Shown here: positions 52,081 to 61,276 of the stretch, piece by piece
Position numbering within the stretch: position 1 is the stretch's first letter
How the letters are laid out: each line of letters opens with the position of its first letter
DNA from: Hyphomonadaceae bacterium
GTDB taxonomy: Bacteria; Pseudomonadota; Alphaproteobacteria; Caulobacterales; Aquidulcibacteraceae
Assembly: GCA_016791425.1 (NCBI GenBank)
Contig: JAEUMQ010000012.1
Location: 1 to 64,000, forward strand
Direction: 5' to 3'
DNA length: 64,000 nt
Made by a program: the position numbers and the translations under genes
The notes under the pieces: model-generated
What the model was told of the DNA's origin: nothing
Database searches by the model: none
The model's input: the letters and a program-made list of their open reading frames with translations, nothing else

Positions 52081-54376
52081 CTAACGCGTCTGCGCCGCCG
52101 CGGCGACCGCAACGCGAAGCTCCGCAATTGGTGGCACGCCGCGCACGCCCTCGCACACGTCCCGCTCCGCGCTCCATTCAGAGGCGAGCAGCGGATCGGC
52201 CTCGATCTCGGCTTGCCTGAAGCGGCGGCCGTGTGGGCCAAGCAGGTTGAGGCATGCATCGCGCGCGAGCGCCTCCCAGGGCTGGGTGAGGCGGCGCGTG
52301 TCCCATATTTTGGCGGTGTTGTCTTGACTCGCGGTGACGACGACGCGTGCGCCGTCGGGCGAGAACGCGGCGCTTGGAACACTGGCATACTCGCGCGCGC
52401 CCTCTTGCCCGCTCAACGTGGCGATCAGGCGCCCGTCGCGTGCGTCCCAGACCTTAGCGGTTCGGTCCCGGCTCGCCGTGACGATGCGTGCGCCGTCGGG
52501 CGAGAACGCAGCGCTTTCAACCCAGTCCCTATGCCCGCTCAACGTGGCGAGGAGGCGCCCGTCGCGCGCGTCCCAGACCTTCGACGTGCGGTCCATGCTC
52601 GCGGTGACGATGCGTGCGCCGTCGGGCGAGAACGCAGCGCTCGTGACACGGTCGAACTCGCCCCCGCCATGCCCGCTCAAAGTCGCGATCAAGCGTCCAT
52701 CGCGCGCGTCCCAGACCTTGGCAGTGTTACTCCTGCTCCCGGTGACAATGCGCGCGCCGTCAGGCGAGAACGCCGCGATATCTCCCCCGAGCAACGTGAG
52801 GAGGAGGCGTCCATCGCGTGCATCCCAGACCTTGGTGTTCGAGCTCACGGTGACGATCCGCGCGCCATCGGGCGAGAACGCCACGCTTCGGAGCCCGTCT
52901 AAGCTTCGGATCGGTTTCTCACGTTCGCTCAAGGTGGCGATGAGACGCCCAGCGCGTGCGTCCCAAAGCTTGGCGGTGGCGTCGAAGCTTGCGGTAACAA
53001 TGCGCGCGCCGTCAGGCGCGAAAGCGGCGCTTGTGACAGCGTAGCCCGCTCAAGGTCGCGATCAGGCGCCCGTCGCGTGCGTCCCAAAGTTTGGCGGTGT
53101 GGTCCCGGCTCGCCGTGACGATGACCGTGCGGTCAGGCGAGAAGGCGGCGCTTGTGACAGCGTCCCCATGCCCGCTCAACGTGGCGATTAAGCGGCGGCG
53201 ATTGGGGATGTTCGGGCGCGCGTCCCAGACCTTAGCGGTGTTGTCGGCGCTCGCAGTGACAATGAGCGCGCCGTCGATCGAGAACGCGGCGCTTGTGACA
53301 CCCATCTCCTCCCTGGGCTCAGCGCCCTCATCCCCGCTCAAGGTGGCGAGGAAACGCCCCGCAAGCGCATCCCAGACCCTGGCGGTTCCGTCGTCGCTCG
53401 CGGTGACGATGTGTGCGCCGTCGGGCGAGAATACAGCGCTTGCGACAGCGCCTCCATGCCCGCTCAAGGTGGCGATCAGGCGCCGGTCGCGCGCGTCCCA
53501 GACCTTAGCCGTGTTGTCGGCGCTCGCGGTGACGATCCGCGCGCCGTCAGGCGAGAAGGCGGCGCCCACGAGCCCGTCCTCATGCCCCCTTAGGGTCGCG
53601 ATGAGTCGCCCGTCGCGCGCGTCCCAGAGCTTGGCGGTGTGGTCCCGGCTCGCGGTGACGATGAGCGTGCCGTCGGGCGAGAAAGCGGCGCTTTCGACAT
53701 AGTCGCCGTGCCCGCTCAAGGTGGCGAGGAGGCGTCCGTCGCGCGCATCCCAAACATGAGCGGTGTCTTTGCCGCCCGAGGTGACGATACGCGCGCCGTC
53801 AGGCGAGAACGCAGCGCTTCCGAGATAGTACCCATTCCCCCTTAGGGCGGCGAGAAGCCGCCCATCGCGCGCGTCCCAGACATTGGCGGTTCCGTTATTG
53901 TGCGCGGTGACGATGCGCGTTCCGTCAGGCGAGAACGCGGCGCTTGTGACACCGTCCCCGTGCCCGCTCAAGGTGGCGAGGAGACGCCCATCGCGCGCGT
54001 CCCAGACTTTAGCGGTGTTATCCCTGCTCGCCGTGACAATGCGCGCGCCGTCAGGCGAGAAAGCGGCCACGACAACCGCCCCATCGTGCATGAGCGGCGG
54101 CGAACTTTCGCCCGCTTCGTGCATGGCGCCGGCAAGTGCGGCCCAGTAGAGATGGGCGTTTTCCGGCGCGAGTTTCATCCCGGCAAGCGCGTAGCGCGCG
54201 GCGCTCACGTAATTTCCCTGCTCATTCTGCGCCCAGGCTTGCGTGGCGAAGAAGCGGTGCAGGGTGCTGCGAGCTACGTATGTCTGAAACAACGCCACGC
54301 CCAACAAGATGAGCGATGCCGCGCCCAGACCCACAACGGGGCGCCACTGCCTCCGCCGCTGTCTTGCCCCGTCCAT
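52081..54376 (-). CDS. WD40-repeat membrane protein, split by a frameshift
   Basis: Two open frames (54376 to 53012 and about 53047 to 52081) are parts of one gene. The N terminus has a membrane helix (VVGLGAASLILLGVALFQTY) and a helical segment (QNEQGNYVSAARYALAGMKL), then WD40 repeats of about 40 residues with FSPDGARIVTAS and WDARDGRL. Eight repeats precede and six follow the shift near 53040, where AGCGGG is followed by a five-base gap relative to the other repeats. Fourteen repeats make two seven-blade propellers. The end (RFRQAEIEADPLLASEWSAE) is typical of large STAND/caspase-WD40 proteins, whose N-terminal effector is missing here. ATG 54448 is an alternative start. Confidence 0.75.
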
Positions 54377-54668
54377 AAGCACGCCCCTGCCGTCACGCCG
54401 CGTCGAGCCTATCTCCAGGCTTCTCCCTTCTCCAAACCGGCCGTTCATTTTGTTCAGTCGAGCGGCCGGAGAGGCCCGATCCCCGACGCCTTTGAGCCGC
54501 GCGCCGACCGCGCGCGCCCCGCAACGGCGTGCGCCGTCCTCCACTCCGTTCCGGCCCCATCCGCCCCGCCGCGCACGACGGGCCGGATCGGGTGCGGGCC
54601 GCGCCCGGCCGTCGCGTTGAGGCGGCTCCGTCGCCGGGGATCGGCCCCGGCGGAACGGAGTTCCGCCA
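54377..54668. other. Leader region of ardC and upstream of the WD40 gene
   Basis: No gene. The 292 bases should hold the promoters of both divergent genes. Next to ardC there is CCGTCGCCGGGGATCGGCCC and GGCGGAACGGAGTTCC, a leader like those of parB and ssb. Confidence 0.45.
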
Positions 54669-55595
54669 ATGCTCTCAACGCCTTCCGCATCAACCCCCGA
54701 AAAGCTCAGCGCCGCCGCGCGCGTCACCCGCGCCATCGAGGCAGCGCTGCAGCGCGGCGTGCGGCCCTGGATCAAGCCCTGGGACGACGCCGTGGCCGCC
54801 GGCCCGCTCGTCCTGCCATGCCGCGCCAACGGCGTCCCCTATAGGGGCGTCAATGTCGTCGCGCTTTGGGCGGCGGCGACCGAGGCGGGCTTCGCCTCGC
54901 CCTATTGGTTCACCTTCAAGCAGGCGCAGGCCGCGGGCGGGCAGGTCCGCAAAGGCGAGCGCGGCGCGTTCGTGGTCTTCTACAAGGAGATCGCGCGCGA
55001 GGGCGAGCCCGCCGACGCCGAAGACGAGGGCGCCGACAAGCGCCGCATCCTGCGCGGCTATGTTGTGTTCAACCGCGACCAGATCGAGAATCTGGACGGC
55101 GCCTTCGATCCGCCGGCGATCGCCGCCGCGCCGGCCCAGATCGATCCGCTCGCCGCCAGGTTCGCGCGCGTGCCCGCGGCCGTGCGCTTCGGCGGCGCAC
55201 GCGCCTTCTATGCACCGTCCACGGATCATGTGCAGATGCCGCCCAAGCCTGCGTTCCGCGATCCGACCCAATTCTACGCCACGCTCGCCCACGAGCTCGG
55301 GCATTGGACGCGGCACCCCTCCCGGCTCGACCGCGACTTCGGCGCCAAGCGCTTCGGCGATCGCGGGTATGCGCTCGAAGAGCTGACAGCTGAATTGTGC
55401 AGCGCGTTCGTCGGCGCCGTCATCGGTCTGCCCGCCGAGCACATCGAAGACCACGCCGGCTATATCCGCCACTGGCTGGAGGCGTTCGCAGACAACCCTT
55501 CCGCCTTCCTCTCCGCGGCGGCGAAAGCGCAAGCCGCCGCCGACTATCTGCTTCGCTTGATGGGAGAAGAGGATGCATCAATGCCGCGAGCCTGA
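54669..55595 (+). CDS. ardC: ArdC-like antirestriction protein with zincin domain
   Basis: The 308-residue protein has the N-terminal ssDNA-binding domain of ArdC (RPWIKPWDDAVAAGPLVLPC, GVPYRGVNVVALW, FTFKQAQAAGGQVRKGER) and a C-terminal metallopeptidase-like domain with HELGH (residues 208-212) in TLAHELGHWTRHPSRLDR and EELTAELCSAFV. ArdC protects incoming conjugated DNA from restriction. The element thus carries anti-restriction beside its own defence pair. Confidence 0.92.
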   Translation: MLSTPSASTPEKLSAAARVTRAIEAALQRGVRPWIKPWDDAVAAGPLVLPCRANGVPYRGVNVVALWAAATEAGFASPYWFTFKQAQAAGGQVRKGERGAFVVFYKEIAREGEPADAEDEGADKRRILRGYVVFNRDQIENLDGAFDPPAIAAAPAQIDPLAARFARVPAAVRFGGARAFYAPSTDHVQMPPKPAFRDPTQFYATLAHELGHWTRHPSRLDRDFGAKRFGDRGYALEELTAELCSAFVGAVIGLPAEHIEDHAGYIRHWLEAFADNPSAFLSAAAKAQAAADYLLRLMGEEDASMPRA

Positions 55596-55627
55596 GCACC
55601 TGGCGCAAGCCATGCATCGGCGCGACG

Positions 55628-56128
55628 ATGAGGCGGCGCACGCGCGTCATCGCGCTTCTCGGATTGGGAATGTTGGCGGCTGCGTTAGCGACGCAGCACG
55701 CTGCGCCGCTCGTCATCTACAATCCCTCGCCCAGCGTGCCGACCGGCTTTTATGTGCGCGCCCCGGGCCCGCCGGCGGCGGTGGGGGACTTCGTCACGCT
55801 CCGCGCGGTGAACGCCGCGCCAGCCTATGCTGCGACGCGGGGTTTCGCCGATCGCACCGACCGCTTCATCAAGCGCGTCGCCGCCGGTCCGGGCCAGACT
55901 GTCTGCGCCGCTGGCGAGGCCGTCACCTTGGACGACGTCGAGATCGCCAGACGCGCTTCGAGCGACAGCGCCGGGCGCCCGCTGCCGACCTGGTCCGGTT
56001 GCCGGGTGCTTGGCGCCGGCGAGGTTTTTCTGCTTGGCGACACGCCCGACAGCTTCGACGGGCGCTATTGGGGACCAACGCCTCTTGTCGCCATCGACGG
56101 TGTCTGGCGCCCGCTCGGCGGTCCTTGA
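55628..56128 (+). CDS. traF: TraF-like conjugative signal peptidase (S26)
   Basis: The 166-residue protein is a TraF-type peptidase that matures and cyclises the TrbC pilin. One membrane helix (VIALLGLGMLAAALATQ) precedes the S26 motifs: PSPSVPTGFYVRAP with the nucleophile Ser and RFIKRVAAGPGQTVCA with the general-base Lys; EVFLLGDTPDSFDGRYWGP is the final motif. ATG 55628 is placed 32 bases after ardC. Confidence 0.92.
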   Translation: MRRRTRVIALLGLGMLAAALATQHAAPLVIYNPSPSVPTGFYVRAPGPPAAVGDFVTLRAVNAAPAYAATRGFADRTDRFIKRVAAGPGQTVCAAGEAVTLDDVEIARRASSDSAGRPLPTWSGCRVLGAGEVFLLGDTPDSFDGRYWGPTPLVAIDGVWRPLGGP

Positions 56129-56171
56129 CCACAGCGACGCCGCGTGACCCCGTTAGGCTTGAGCGGGAACC

Positions 56172-56552
56172 ATGTTCGCGCTTCTGATCCTCTTCGTCGG
56201 GCTGGCCGTCGCCCTGTTCGCGACCCTCGCGAGGCGCGCCCTTCCATTCGTCGTCAGCGCGGCCTTCGGCTGGCTGGCGCACCGAACCATAGGCAATTGG
56301 GTTGCAGTGATTACGGTCGCCGCGGCGGTCTATGTGCTGACCCGACTTGCACTTGACTGGTTGGCTGACCCCCGATGGGCGCGGCCGTTCGGGTTGACCA
56401 GTGAAGCGGCGGCTGCGGGTCTCGTCGGAAGCTTGGCTGCGTTCGCGGTGTTTGGATCAGCAGGGATGGAGGAGGCCGCGCTGATCGTCACCGTGATCGC
56501 GTCGGCGTTGGCCGCGACTGCGATCTCGCTACGCTTTCGGTTGGCGCGTTAG
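56172..56552 (+). CDS. Small membrane protein of unknown function
   Basis: A 126-residue protein with four predicted membrane helices (LLILFVGLAVALFATLA, WVAVITVAAAVYVLTRLAL, AGLVGSLAAFAVFGSAG, ALIVTVIASALAATAIS). I do not recognise the family. It lies 43 bases after traF and before the relaxase, in the same direction, which suggests a conjugation-linked accessory. Confidence 0.6.
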   Translation: MFALLILFVGLAVALFATLARRALPFVVSAAFGWLAHRTIGNWVAVITVAAAVYVLTRLALDWLADPRWARPFGLTSEAAAAGLVGSLAAFAVFGSAGMEEAALIVTVIASALAATAISLRFRLAR

Positions 56553-56762
56553 CAGGCGACGGGCGACGAGCCCATCGTCTTGGATTCTTGCAGTTGGGGT
56601 GAACGGAAAACTCGGGTGGAAAGGGGCGGCTTAGGGCAAGATAAAGCACACCCCGCGAGCGATCCAATCAACTGAATCTGCTTGCGAAAATCCGAAGTTC
56701 GTGGCGCCATTGCCGGGTGCGGACGGGGTGCGTGTCCGTGCGCTGCCGGAGATGCTGCGCAA

Positions 56763-57968
56763 GTGCCGGACACAAGCTTCAACCGCCTCTTTCGCACCGC
56801 CAATTTCGCGCGCGCCGCCGCCGCCGAGCCTGAGTTGCGCGCGCACCGCGCGATGCGCATCGACGCGCCGATCGACGGCGAAGAACTGCGCGGCAGAGTT
56901 CAGCGCGGCAAGCGTGCGACGGACGGCGGCCCCGGCATTCACCTTTCCAAGAAGCTCGACGGCCGGCTTGGCGTGGCCCGCCGCTTCGGCTTCCGTCGGC
57001 CCGGCGCCGACCCGAATTTCGGCTTCGATCCGCGCCAGCGTGCGGTCGTGAAGATCCACTATTTCAGCCACGCCGGCGGCGGCTCGGCGGCGCTGCGCGC
57101 CCACACCCGCTATGTCGCCCGCGAGGCTGCGGCGCGGGCGCCAGAGCGCGGCGAGCTTTCCCAAGCCGAGCTACGGGCAGGCGACGCCGAACAGGCCGCG
57201 CGCACCCACGCCGCCTATATCGCGCGGGAGAAGGCGGCGGAGCGATCGATTTTCTACGATGCCGCCGGCGACGGCGTGGACGGCGCCGCGCGCGCCGCCG
57301 CGTGGGCCAAGGCCGATAGGCGCCATTTCCGCATCATCCTGGCGCCGGAAAAGGGCGCCGAGCTCGGCGACCTCAAGCCCTATGTTCGCGACGTGATGGC
57401 CCGCGCCGAGGCCGTGCTTCGCTCGCGCCTCGAATGGGTCGCGGTCGACCATTGGGACACCGACAATCCGCACACCCACATTGTGCTGCGCGGCCGGCGT
57501 GCCGACGGGCGCGACCTCGCCATCCCGCGCGAATACGTCCAGCACGGCTTCCGCAACGCCGCCCGCGACGCCGCTACCGAGCGGCTGGGCTATCGCGCCC
57601 GCGAGGACGAGCGGCTGGCGCTGGAGCGCGAGACCCGCGCCCATCGGCCCACGCGCCTCGACGCCCTGATCGCCTGCCAGGTCGGCGAGGAGGGAAAGCT
57701 CAAGCTTTCCAGGCTCGAAGCGCCGAACGGCGATCCCAATTTGACCAACGCGCTCAGGGCCCGCGCCCGCGAGCTCGAGCGCCTCGGCCTCGCCTCCGAA
57801 ACGAAACGAAACGTGCTCTCGCTTTCGCACAATTGGCGAGATCAGCTCGCGGGAATGGAGCTGCACCTCAATATCCGGAAGCGGTTGGTGCAGGAGCGAA
57901 CGGCGCAACAGGACTTGGGGCGGCGCTTGAACCCACGCGGGCTCCCTCGCGGCTTGTTGGACCACTAA
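56763..57968 (+). CDS. Relaxase (VirD2/TraI-like, DUF3363 type), shortened
   Basis: The 401-residue protein nicks the transferred strand. The relaxase core holds KIHYFSHAGGGSAALRAHTRYVA with a tyrosine, HFRIILAPEKGAELGDLKPYV, and the metal-binding histidines in VDHWDTDNPHTHIVLRGR. DUF3363 relaxases usually run to 600 residues or more; here the frame ends soon after ASETKRNVLSLSHNWRDQL, so most of the C-terminal domain is absent. I chose GTG 56763, with GGAGAT before it; the open frame reaches 56682. The oriT is probably close, but I could not identify a nic site. Confidence 0.8.
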   Translation: MPDTSFNRLFRTANFARAAAAEPELRAHRAMRIDAPIDGEELRGRVQRGKRATDGGPGIHLSKKLDGRLGVARRFGFRRPGADPNFGFDPRQRAVVKIHYFSHAGGGSAALRAHTRYVAREAAARAPERGELSQAELRAGDAEQAARTHAAYIAREKAAERSIFYDAAGDGVDGAARAAAWAKADRRHFRIILAPEKGAELGDLKPYVRDVMARAEAVLRSRLEWVAVDHWDTDNPHTHIVLRGRRADGRDLAIPREYVQHGFRNAARDAATERLGYRAREDERLALERETRAHRPTRLDALIACQVGEEGKLKLSRLEAPNGDPNLTNALRARARELERLGLASETKRNVLSLSHNWRDQLAGMELHLNIRKRLVQERTAQQDLGRRLNPRGLPRGLLDH

Positions 57969-58084
57969 CCGCCAATGGTGATTAAAGCGTAGCATCCAAC
58001 CTCGCGCAAACGCACGGCGCGCCAGGTCGCGGGTCAGGCGACGGACGCGCCTGGCCGCCGGTCCAGCAAGAACACAGACTCCGC

Positions 58085-58133
58085 TTGCGAATTGCTTTCA
58101 TCTGTGACTATCTAGTTTCACATGAAACTAGAT
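58085..58133 (+). promoter_or_regulatory. Promoter and perfect inverted-repeat operator of the HPPD operon
   Basis: A -35 TTGCGA (58085-58090) and a -10 TATCTA (58109-58114) are 18 bases apart. A perfect 11-base inverted repeat, ATCTAGTTTCA (58110-58120) and TGAAACTAGAT (58123-58133), overlaps the -10, so a repressor bound there would block RNA polymerase. The MarR protein encoded at the end of the operon is the likely ligand-responsive repressor. Confidence 0.65.
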
Positions 58134-58146
58134 GTGGGTGGCGACC

Positions 58147-59232
58147 ATGGCCGACCTTTTCGAAAATCCCGCTGGGCTAGACGGGTTTGAGTTCATCGAA
58201 TTCGCCGCCGCGCCGAAACGGGGGGTGCTCGAGCCGGCCATGCAGGCCGTTGGGTTTTCGCGCGTCGCCGCGCACCGCTCGAAGGACGTGGAGCTCTGGC
58301 GTCAGGGAGGGATCAACCTCGTCCTGAATTATGAGAAGGGCGCACCCGCCTACTATTTCGCCCGCGAGCACGGCCCCTCCGCCTGCGGCATGGGATGGCG
58401 CGTCCGCAACGCCCGCGCGGCGTATGAGCACGCCGTCAGCCGGGGGGCGGAGCCGGTCGACGTTCCTGTCGGGCCCATGGAGCTCAAGCTCCCCGCAATC
58501 CGCGGCATCGGCGGCTCGCTGATCTACCTCATCGATCGCTATGGCGAGCGGGGATCCATCTGGGACATCGATTTCAACTGGATCGAAGGTGCGCAGAGAA
58601 ATCCCGTCGGCGCGGGGTTCAAGGAGATCGATCACCTCACGCACAACGTCTATCAGGGCCGCATGGCCCATTGGGCCAAGTTCTACGAGGACGTTTTCAA
58701 CTTCCGCGAGATCCGCCACTTCGACATCAAGGGCGAATACACGGGCCTGACGTCCCGGGCGATGACCGCGCCCGACGGCAAGATTCGCATTCCGCTGAAC
58801 GAGGAAGGCGCCGGCGGCAAAGGTCAGATCCAGGAATTCCTGCGCCAGTACAACGGCGAGGGCATCCAGCACGTCGCCTTCCGGTGCGACGATTTGCTGG
58901 CGTCCTGGGACAAGCTGAAGGAGCTCGGGGCGCCGTTCATGACGCCCCCGCCGGCGACCTATTACGAAATGATCGAGGAGCGGCTCCCCGGACATGGCGA
59001 GCCTCTGGGCGAACTGCAGAAGCGCGGCATCCTGATCGACGGCTCCACCGAGGGCGGCGATCGGCGCCTGCTGCTGCAGATCTTCTCCGAGACCATGATC
59101 GGGCCGGTGTTCTTCGAGTTCATCGAGCGGAAGAACGACGAGGGCTTCGGCGAGGGCAATTTTACGGCCCTGTTCAAGTCCATGGAGCGCGATCAGGTCC
59201 GGCGCGGCGCCCTCAAGGCGGAGGCGGGGTGA
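58147..59232 (+). CDS. 4-hydroxyphenylpyruvate dioxygenase-like protein
   Basis: The 361-residue non-haem iron dioxygenase has two VOC halves. In the C-terminal half the iron ligands are visible: His163 in [13 protein letters not shown], His242 in [12 protein letters not shown], and Glu324 in [20 protein letters not shown]. Length and the closing [16 protein letters not shown] match HPPD, which turns 4-hydroxyphenylpyruvate into homogentisate. A hydroxymandelate-synthase-like or other 2-oxo-acid substrate is possible. ATG 58147 has GGGTGGC upstream. The next gene starts inside its stop codon. Confidence 0.88.
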   Translation: MADLFENPAGLDGFEFIEFAAAPKRGVLEPAMQAVGFSRVAAHRSKDVELWRQGGINLVLNYEKGAPAYYFAREHGPSACGMGWRVRNARAAYEHAVSRGAEPVDVPVGPMELKLPAIRGIGGSLIYLIDRYGERGSIWDIDFNWIEGAQRNPVGAGFKEIDHLTHNVYQGRMAHWAKFYEDVFNFREIRHFDIKGEYTGLTSRAMTAPDGKIRIPLNEEGAGGKGQIQEFLRQYNGEGIQHVAFRCDDLLASWDKLKELGAPFMTPPPATYYEMIEERLPGHGEPLGELQKRGILIDGSTEGGDRRLLLQIFSETMIGPVFFEFIERKNDEGFGEGNFTALFKSMERDQVRRGALKAEAG

Positions 59233-59771
59233 TGACGAGCAAGTTCAAGCTGAACGGCGTCCACCACGTGGCCTATCGGTGCAAGGACGCCAAGGAGACG
59301 GTCGAGTTCTACAACCGGGTGCTGGGCATGGACTTCATGCTGGCGATCGCGGAGGACAAGGTGCCTTCCACGGGCGCGCCCGATCCTTACATGCACGTCT
59401 TCCTCGACGCAGGACGCGGCAACGTGCTCGCCTTCTTTGAGATCCTCGGCAGTCCCCCCATGGGGCGCGACCCGAACACGCCGGATTGGGTGCAACACCT
59501 CGCCTTCGACGTGGCCAGCGAAGAGGAGCTCTTGGCTATCAAGGAGCGGGTGCAATCGGAAGGACTGGAGGTCGTGGGGCCGACCCATCATGGCGTGTTC
59601 AAGTCGATCTATTTCTTCGACCCCAGCGGCCATCGGCTCGAAGTCGCTTGGAGCTTCGGAACGCCGGAGCAATACGCTCAGCTGAAGAGCGTGGCCTGGG
59701 AGATGCTGGAGGAATGGTCGCGCACCAAGCGGCCGCCGCACCAGTCCGCCTGGCTGCACGCGGCGCATTAG
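59232..59771 (+). CDS. VOC-superfamily (glyoxalase/dioxygenase) protein
   Basis: The 179-residue protein has the paired beta-alpha-beta-beta-beta modules of VOC enzymes. Probable metal ligands are His in NGVHHVAYRCKD, His in DWVQHLAFDVASE and Glu in GHRLEVAWSF. It could be a small extradiol dioxygenase, a glyoxalase or an isomerase. Its start overlaps the HPPD stop as TGATG, showing translational coupling and a shared pathway. Confidence 0.75.
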   Translation: MTSKFKLNGVHHVAYRCKDAKETVEFYNRVLGMDFMLAIAEDKVPSTGAPDPYMHVFLDAGRGNVLAFFEILGSPPMGRDPNTPDWVQHLAFDVASEEELLAIKERVQSEGLEVVGPTHHGVFKSIYFFDPSGHRLEVAWSFGTPEQYAQLKSVAWEMLEEWSRTKRPPHQSAWLHAAH

Positions 59772-59778
59772 GCGCGGC

Positions 59779-60786
59779 ATGAAGCTGGCGTCTCTGCGCG
59801 ACGGCCGCGACGGCCGCCTCGTCGTGGTCTCCGACGATCTCGAATCGTGCGCGGACGCCTCCGCCGTCGCGCCGACGCTCCAGGCCGCGCTGGATGGTTG
59901 GAGCTCGGCCGCCCCCGCCCTCCGCGCGCTCGCCGAGCGATTGGCGGCCGGCGAGGTCCCGCGCACGCCGTTTGACGAGAGCGAGGCCTTGTCGCCTCTG
60001 CCGCGAGCCTATCAGTGGGCCGACGGGTCGGCCTATGTGAACCACGTCGAACTGGTGCGCCGCGCGCGCGGCGCCGAACTGCCCGCCAGCTTCTGGACCG
60101 ATCCGCTCATGTATCAGGGCGGCTCGGACGCGTTTCTTGGCCCGCGCGATCCCATCCCGCTTTCCGACGAGGCTTGGGGCTGCGACTGCGAAGCCGAGGT
60201 CGCGGTCATCGTCGACGATGTGCCGATGGGCGTCAGCCCGGAGGCCGCGCGCGGCCACATCAAGCTCGTGATGCTCGTCAACGATGTCAGCCTCAGGAAT
60301 CTCATCCCGAACGAACTTGCCAAAGGCTTCGGATTCTTCCAGTCGAAGCCCCCCTCCGCCTTCTCGCCCGTGGCGGCGACGCCAGACGCGCTGGACGCGG
60401 CGTGGGACGGCGCCAAACTGCACTTGCCTATCCTGACGCGCATCAACGGCGCGCCGTTCGGGAGACCCAATGCGGGGCTGGAAATGACGTTCGATTTCGG
60501 TCAGCTCATCGCGCACGCGGCCAAGACGCGACCGCTGGCGGCGGGATCGATCTTGGGGTCGGGCACCGTGTCGAACCGCCGCGAAGACGGCTCGCCCGGC
60601 CGCCCGGTGAGCGAGGGCGGACTAGGCTATTCCTGCATCGCCGAGCTGCGGATGGTCGAAACGATCCGGGACGGAGCGCCGAAGACGCCCTTCCTCAAGT
60701 ACGGCGACCGCGTCGAGATCGAGATGCTGAACCGTGAGGGTCGGTCCATTTTTGGCCGAATCGATCAGACAGTCCGGCCGGCGTGA
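59779..60786 (+). CDS. Fumarylacetoacetate hydrolase family protein
   Basis: The 335-residue protein belongs to the FAH family. Motifs: AYQWADGSAYVNHVELVRRA in the N-terminal part, then DEAWGCDCEAEVAVIVDD with the metal-binding Glu pair, VNDVSLRNLIPNELAKGFGF and GSILGSGTVSNRREDGSPGR. The two-domain length is like FahA rather than the short bacterial acylpyruvases. It hydrolyses a carbon-carbon bond after ring cleavage in aromatic degradation. The MarR gene overlaps its stop. Confidence 0.85.
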   Translation: MKLASLRDGRDGRLVVVSDDLESCADASAVAPTLQAALDGWSSAAPALRALAERLAAGEVPRTPFDESEALSPLPRAYQWADGSAYVNHVELVRRARGAELPASFWTDPLMYQGGSDAFLGPRDPIPLSDEAWGCDCEAEVAVIVDDVPMGVSPEAARGHIKLVMLVNDVSLRNLIPNELAKGFGFFQSKPPSAFSPVAATPDALDAAWDGAKLHLPILTRINGAPFGRPNAGLEMTFDFGQLIAHAAKTRPLAAGSILGSGTVSNRREDGSPGRPVSEGGLGYSCIAELRMVETIRDGAPKTPFLKYGDRVEIEMLNREGRSIFGRIDQTVRPA

Positions 60787-61241
60787 GCAAGCTGCGCCTC
60801 AGCACGTTCCTGCCCTACCGGCTTTCGATCGCCTCGAACGCCGTCAGCAAGGCGATCGCCGCGGCCTATACCGAGCGCTTCAGGCTCTCGATTCCGGAGT
60901 GGCGGCTCATCGCCATCCTCCACGAAGTTGAGGACGCCACACAGCAGGACCTCGTTCGCGCGACCTTGATGGACAAGGTCGCCGTGAGCCGCGCCGCCCA
61001 AATGCTGGAGGAGAACAGGCTCGTCGCGCGCCGGCAGGACGCGCGGGACGGACGCGCATTGCGCATCCGGTTGAGCGAGCGCGGCCGCGCGCTTTACCGT
61101 CGCATCGAGCCCACGGCGCTCGAGTACGAACGCCGATTGCTCGCCGCGTTCGGCAAGGAGGAAATCGCCCAGCTGAGCGAGATGCTCGGACGTCTCGCCG
61201 AAGCGGCCGGCCGCCTCGCCGACGAAGACGCGGCGGATTGA
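60783..61241 (+). CDS. MarR family transcriptional regulator (HPPD cluster)
   Basis: The 152-residue winged-helix regulator reads LSTFLPYRLSIASNAVSKA, TQQDLVRATLMDKVAVSRAA (helix-turn-helix) and DGRALRIRLSERGRAL (wing). It starts with GTG, overlapping the FAH-family gene as GTGA. It is a paralogue of the regulator at 6838-7380. The inverted repeat at 58110-58133 is its likely operator. Confidence 0.9.
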   Translation: MSKLRLSTFLPYRLSIASNAVSKAIAAAYTERFRLSIPEWRLIAILHEVEDATQQDLVRATLMDKVAVSRAAQMLEENRLVARRQDARDGRALRIRLSERGRALYRRIEPTALEYERRLLAAFGKEEIAQLSEMLGRLAEAAGRLADEDAAD

Positions 61242-61250
61242 ATCGCCCGC

Positions 61251-61269
61251 GCCGGCGCGATGCGCCGGC
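61251..61269. terminator. Hairpin between the MarR and P450 genes
   Basis: GCCGGCGC and GCGCCGGC form a perfect eight-base stem with a GAT loop. It lies between the convergent MarR and P450 genes, 10 bases after the first stop, and can end transcription from both sides. Confidence 0.65.
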
Positions 61270-61276
61270 CTCCCAA

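Noticed and set aside
52800-54070. A CRISPR-like or satellite array
   Set aside because: The 120-base units are coding WD40 repeats of one gene without regular spacers.
56553-56762. An oriT/nic site before the relaxase
   Set aside because: The location is plausible, but I see no RP4- or VirD2-type nic consensus or strong inverted repeat.
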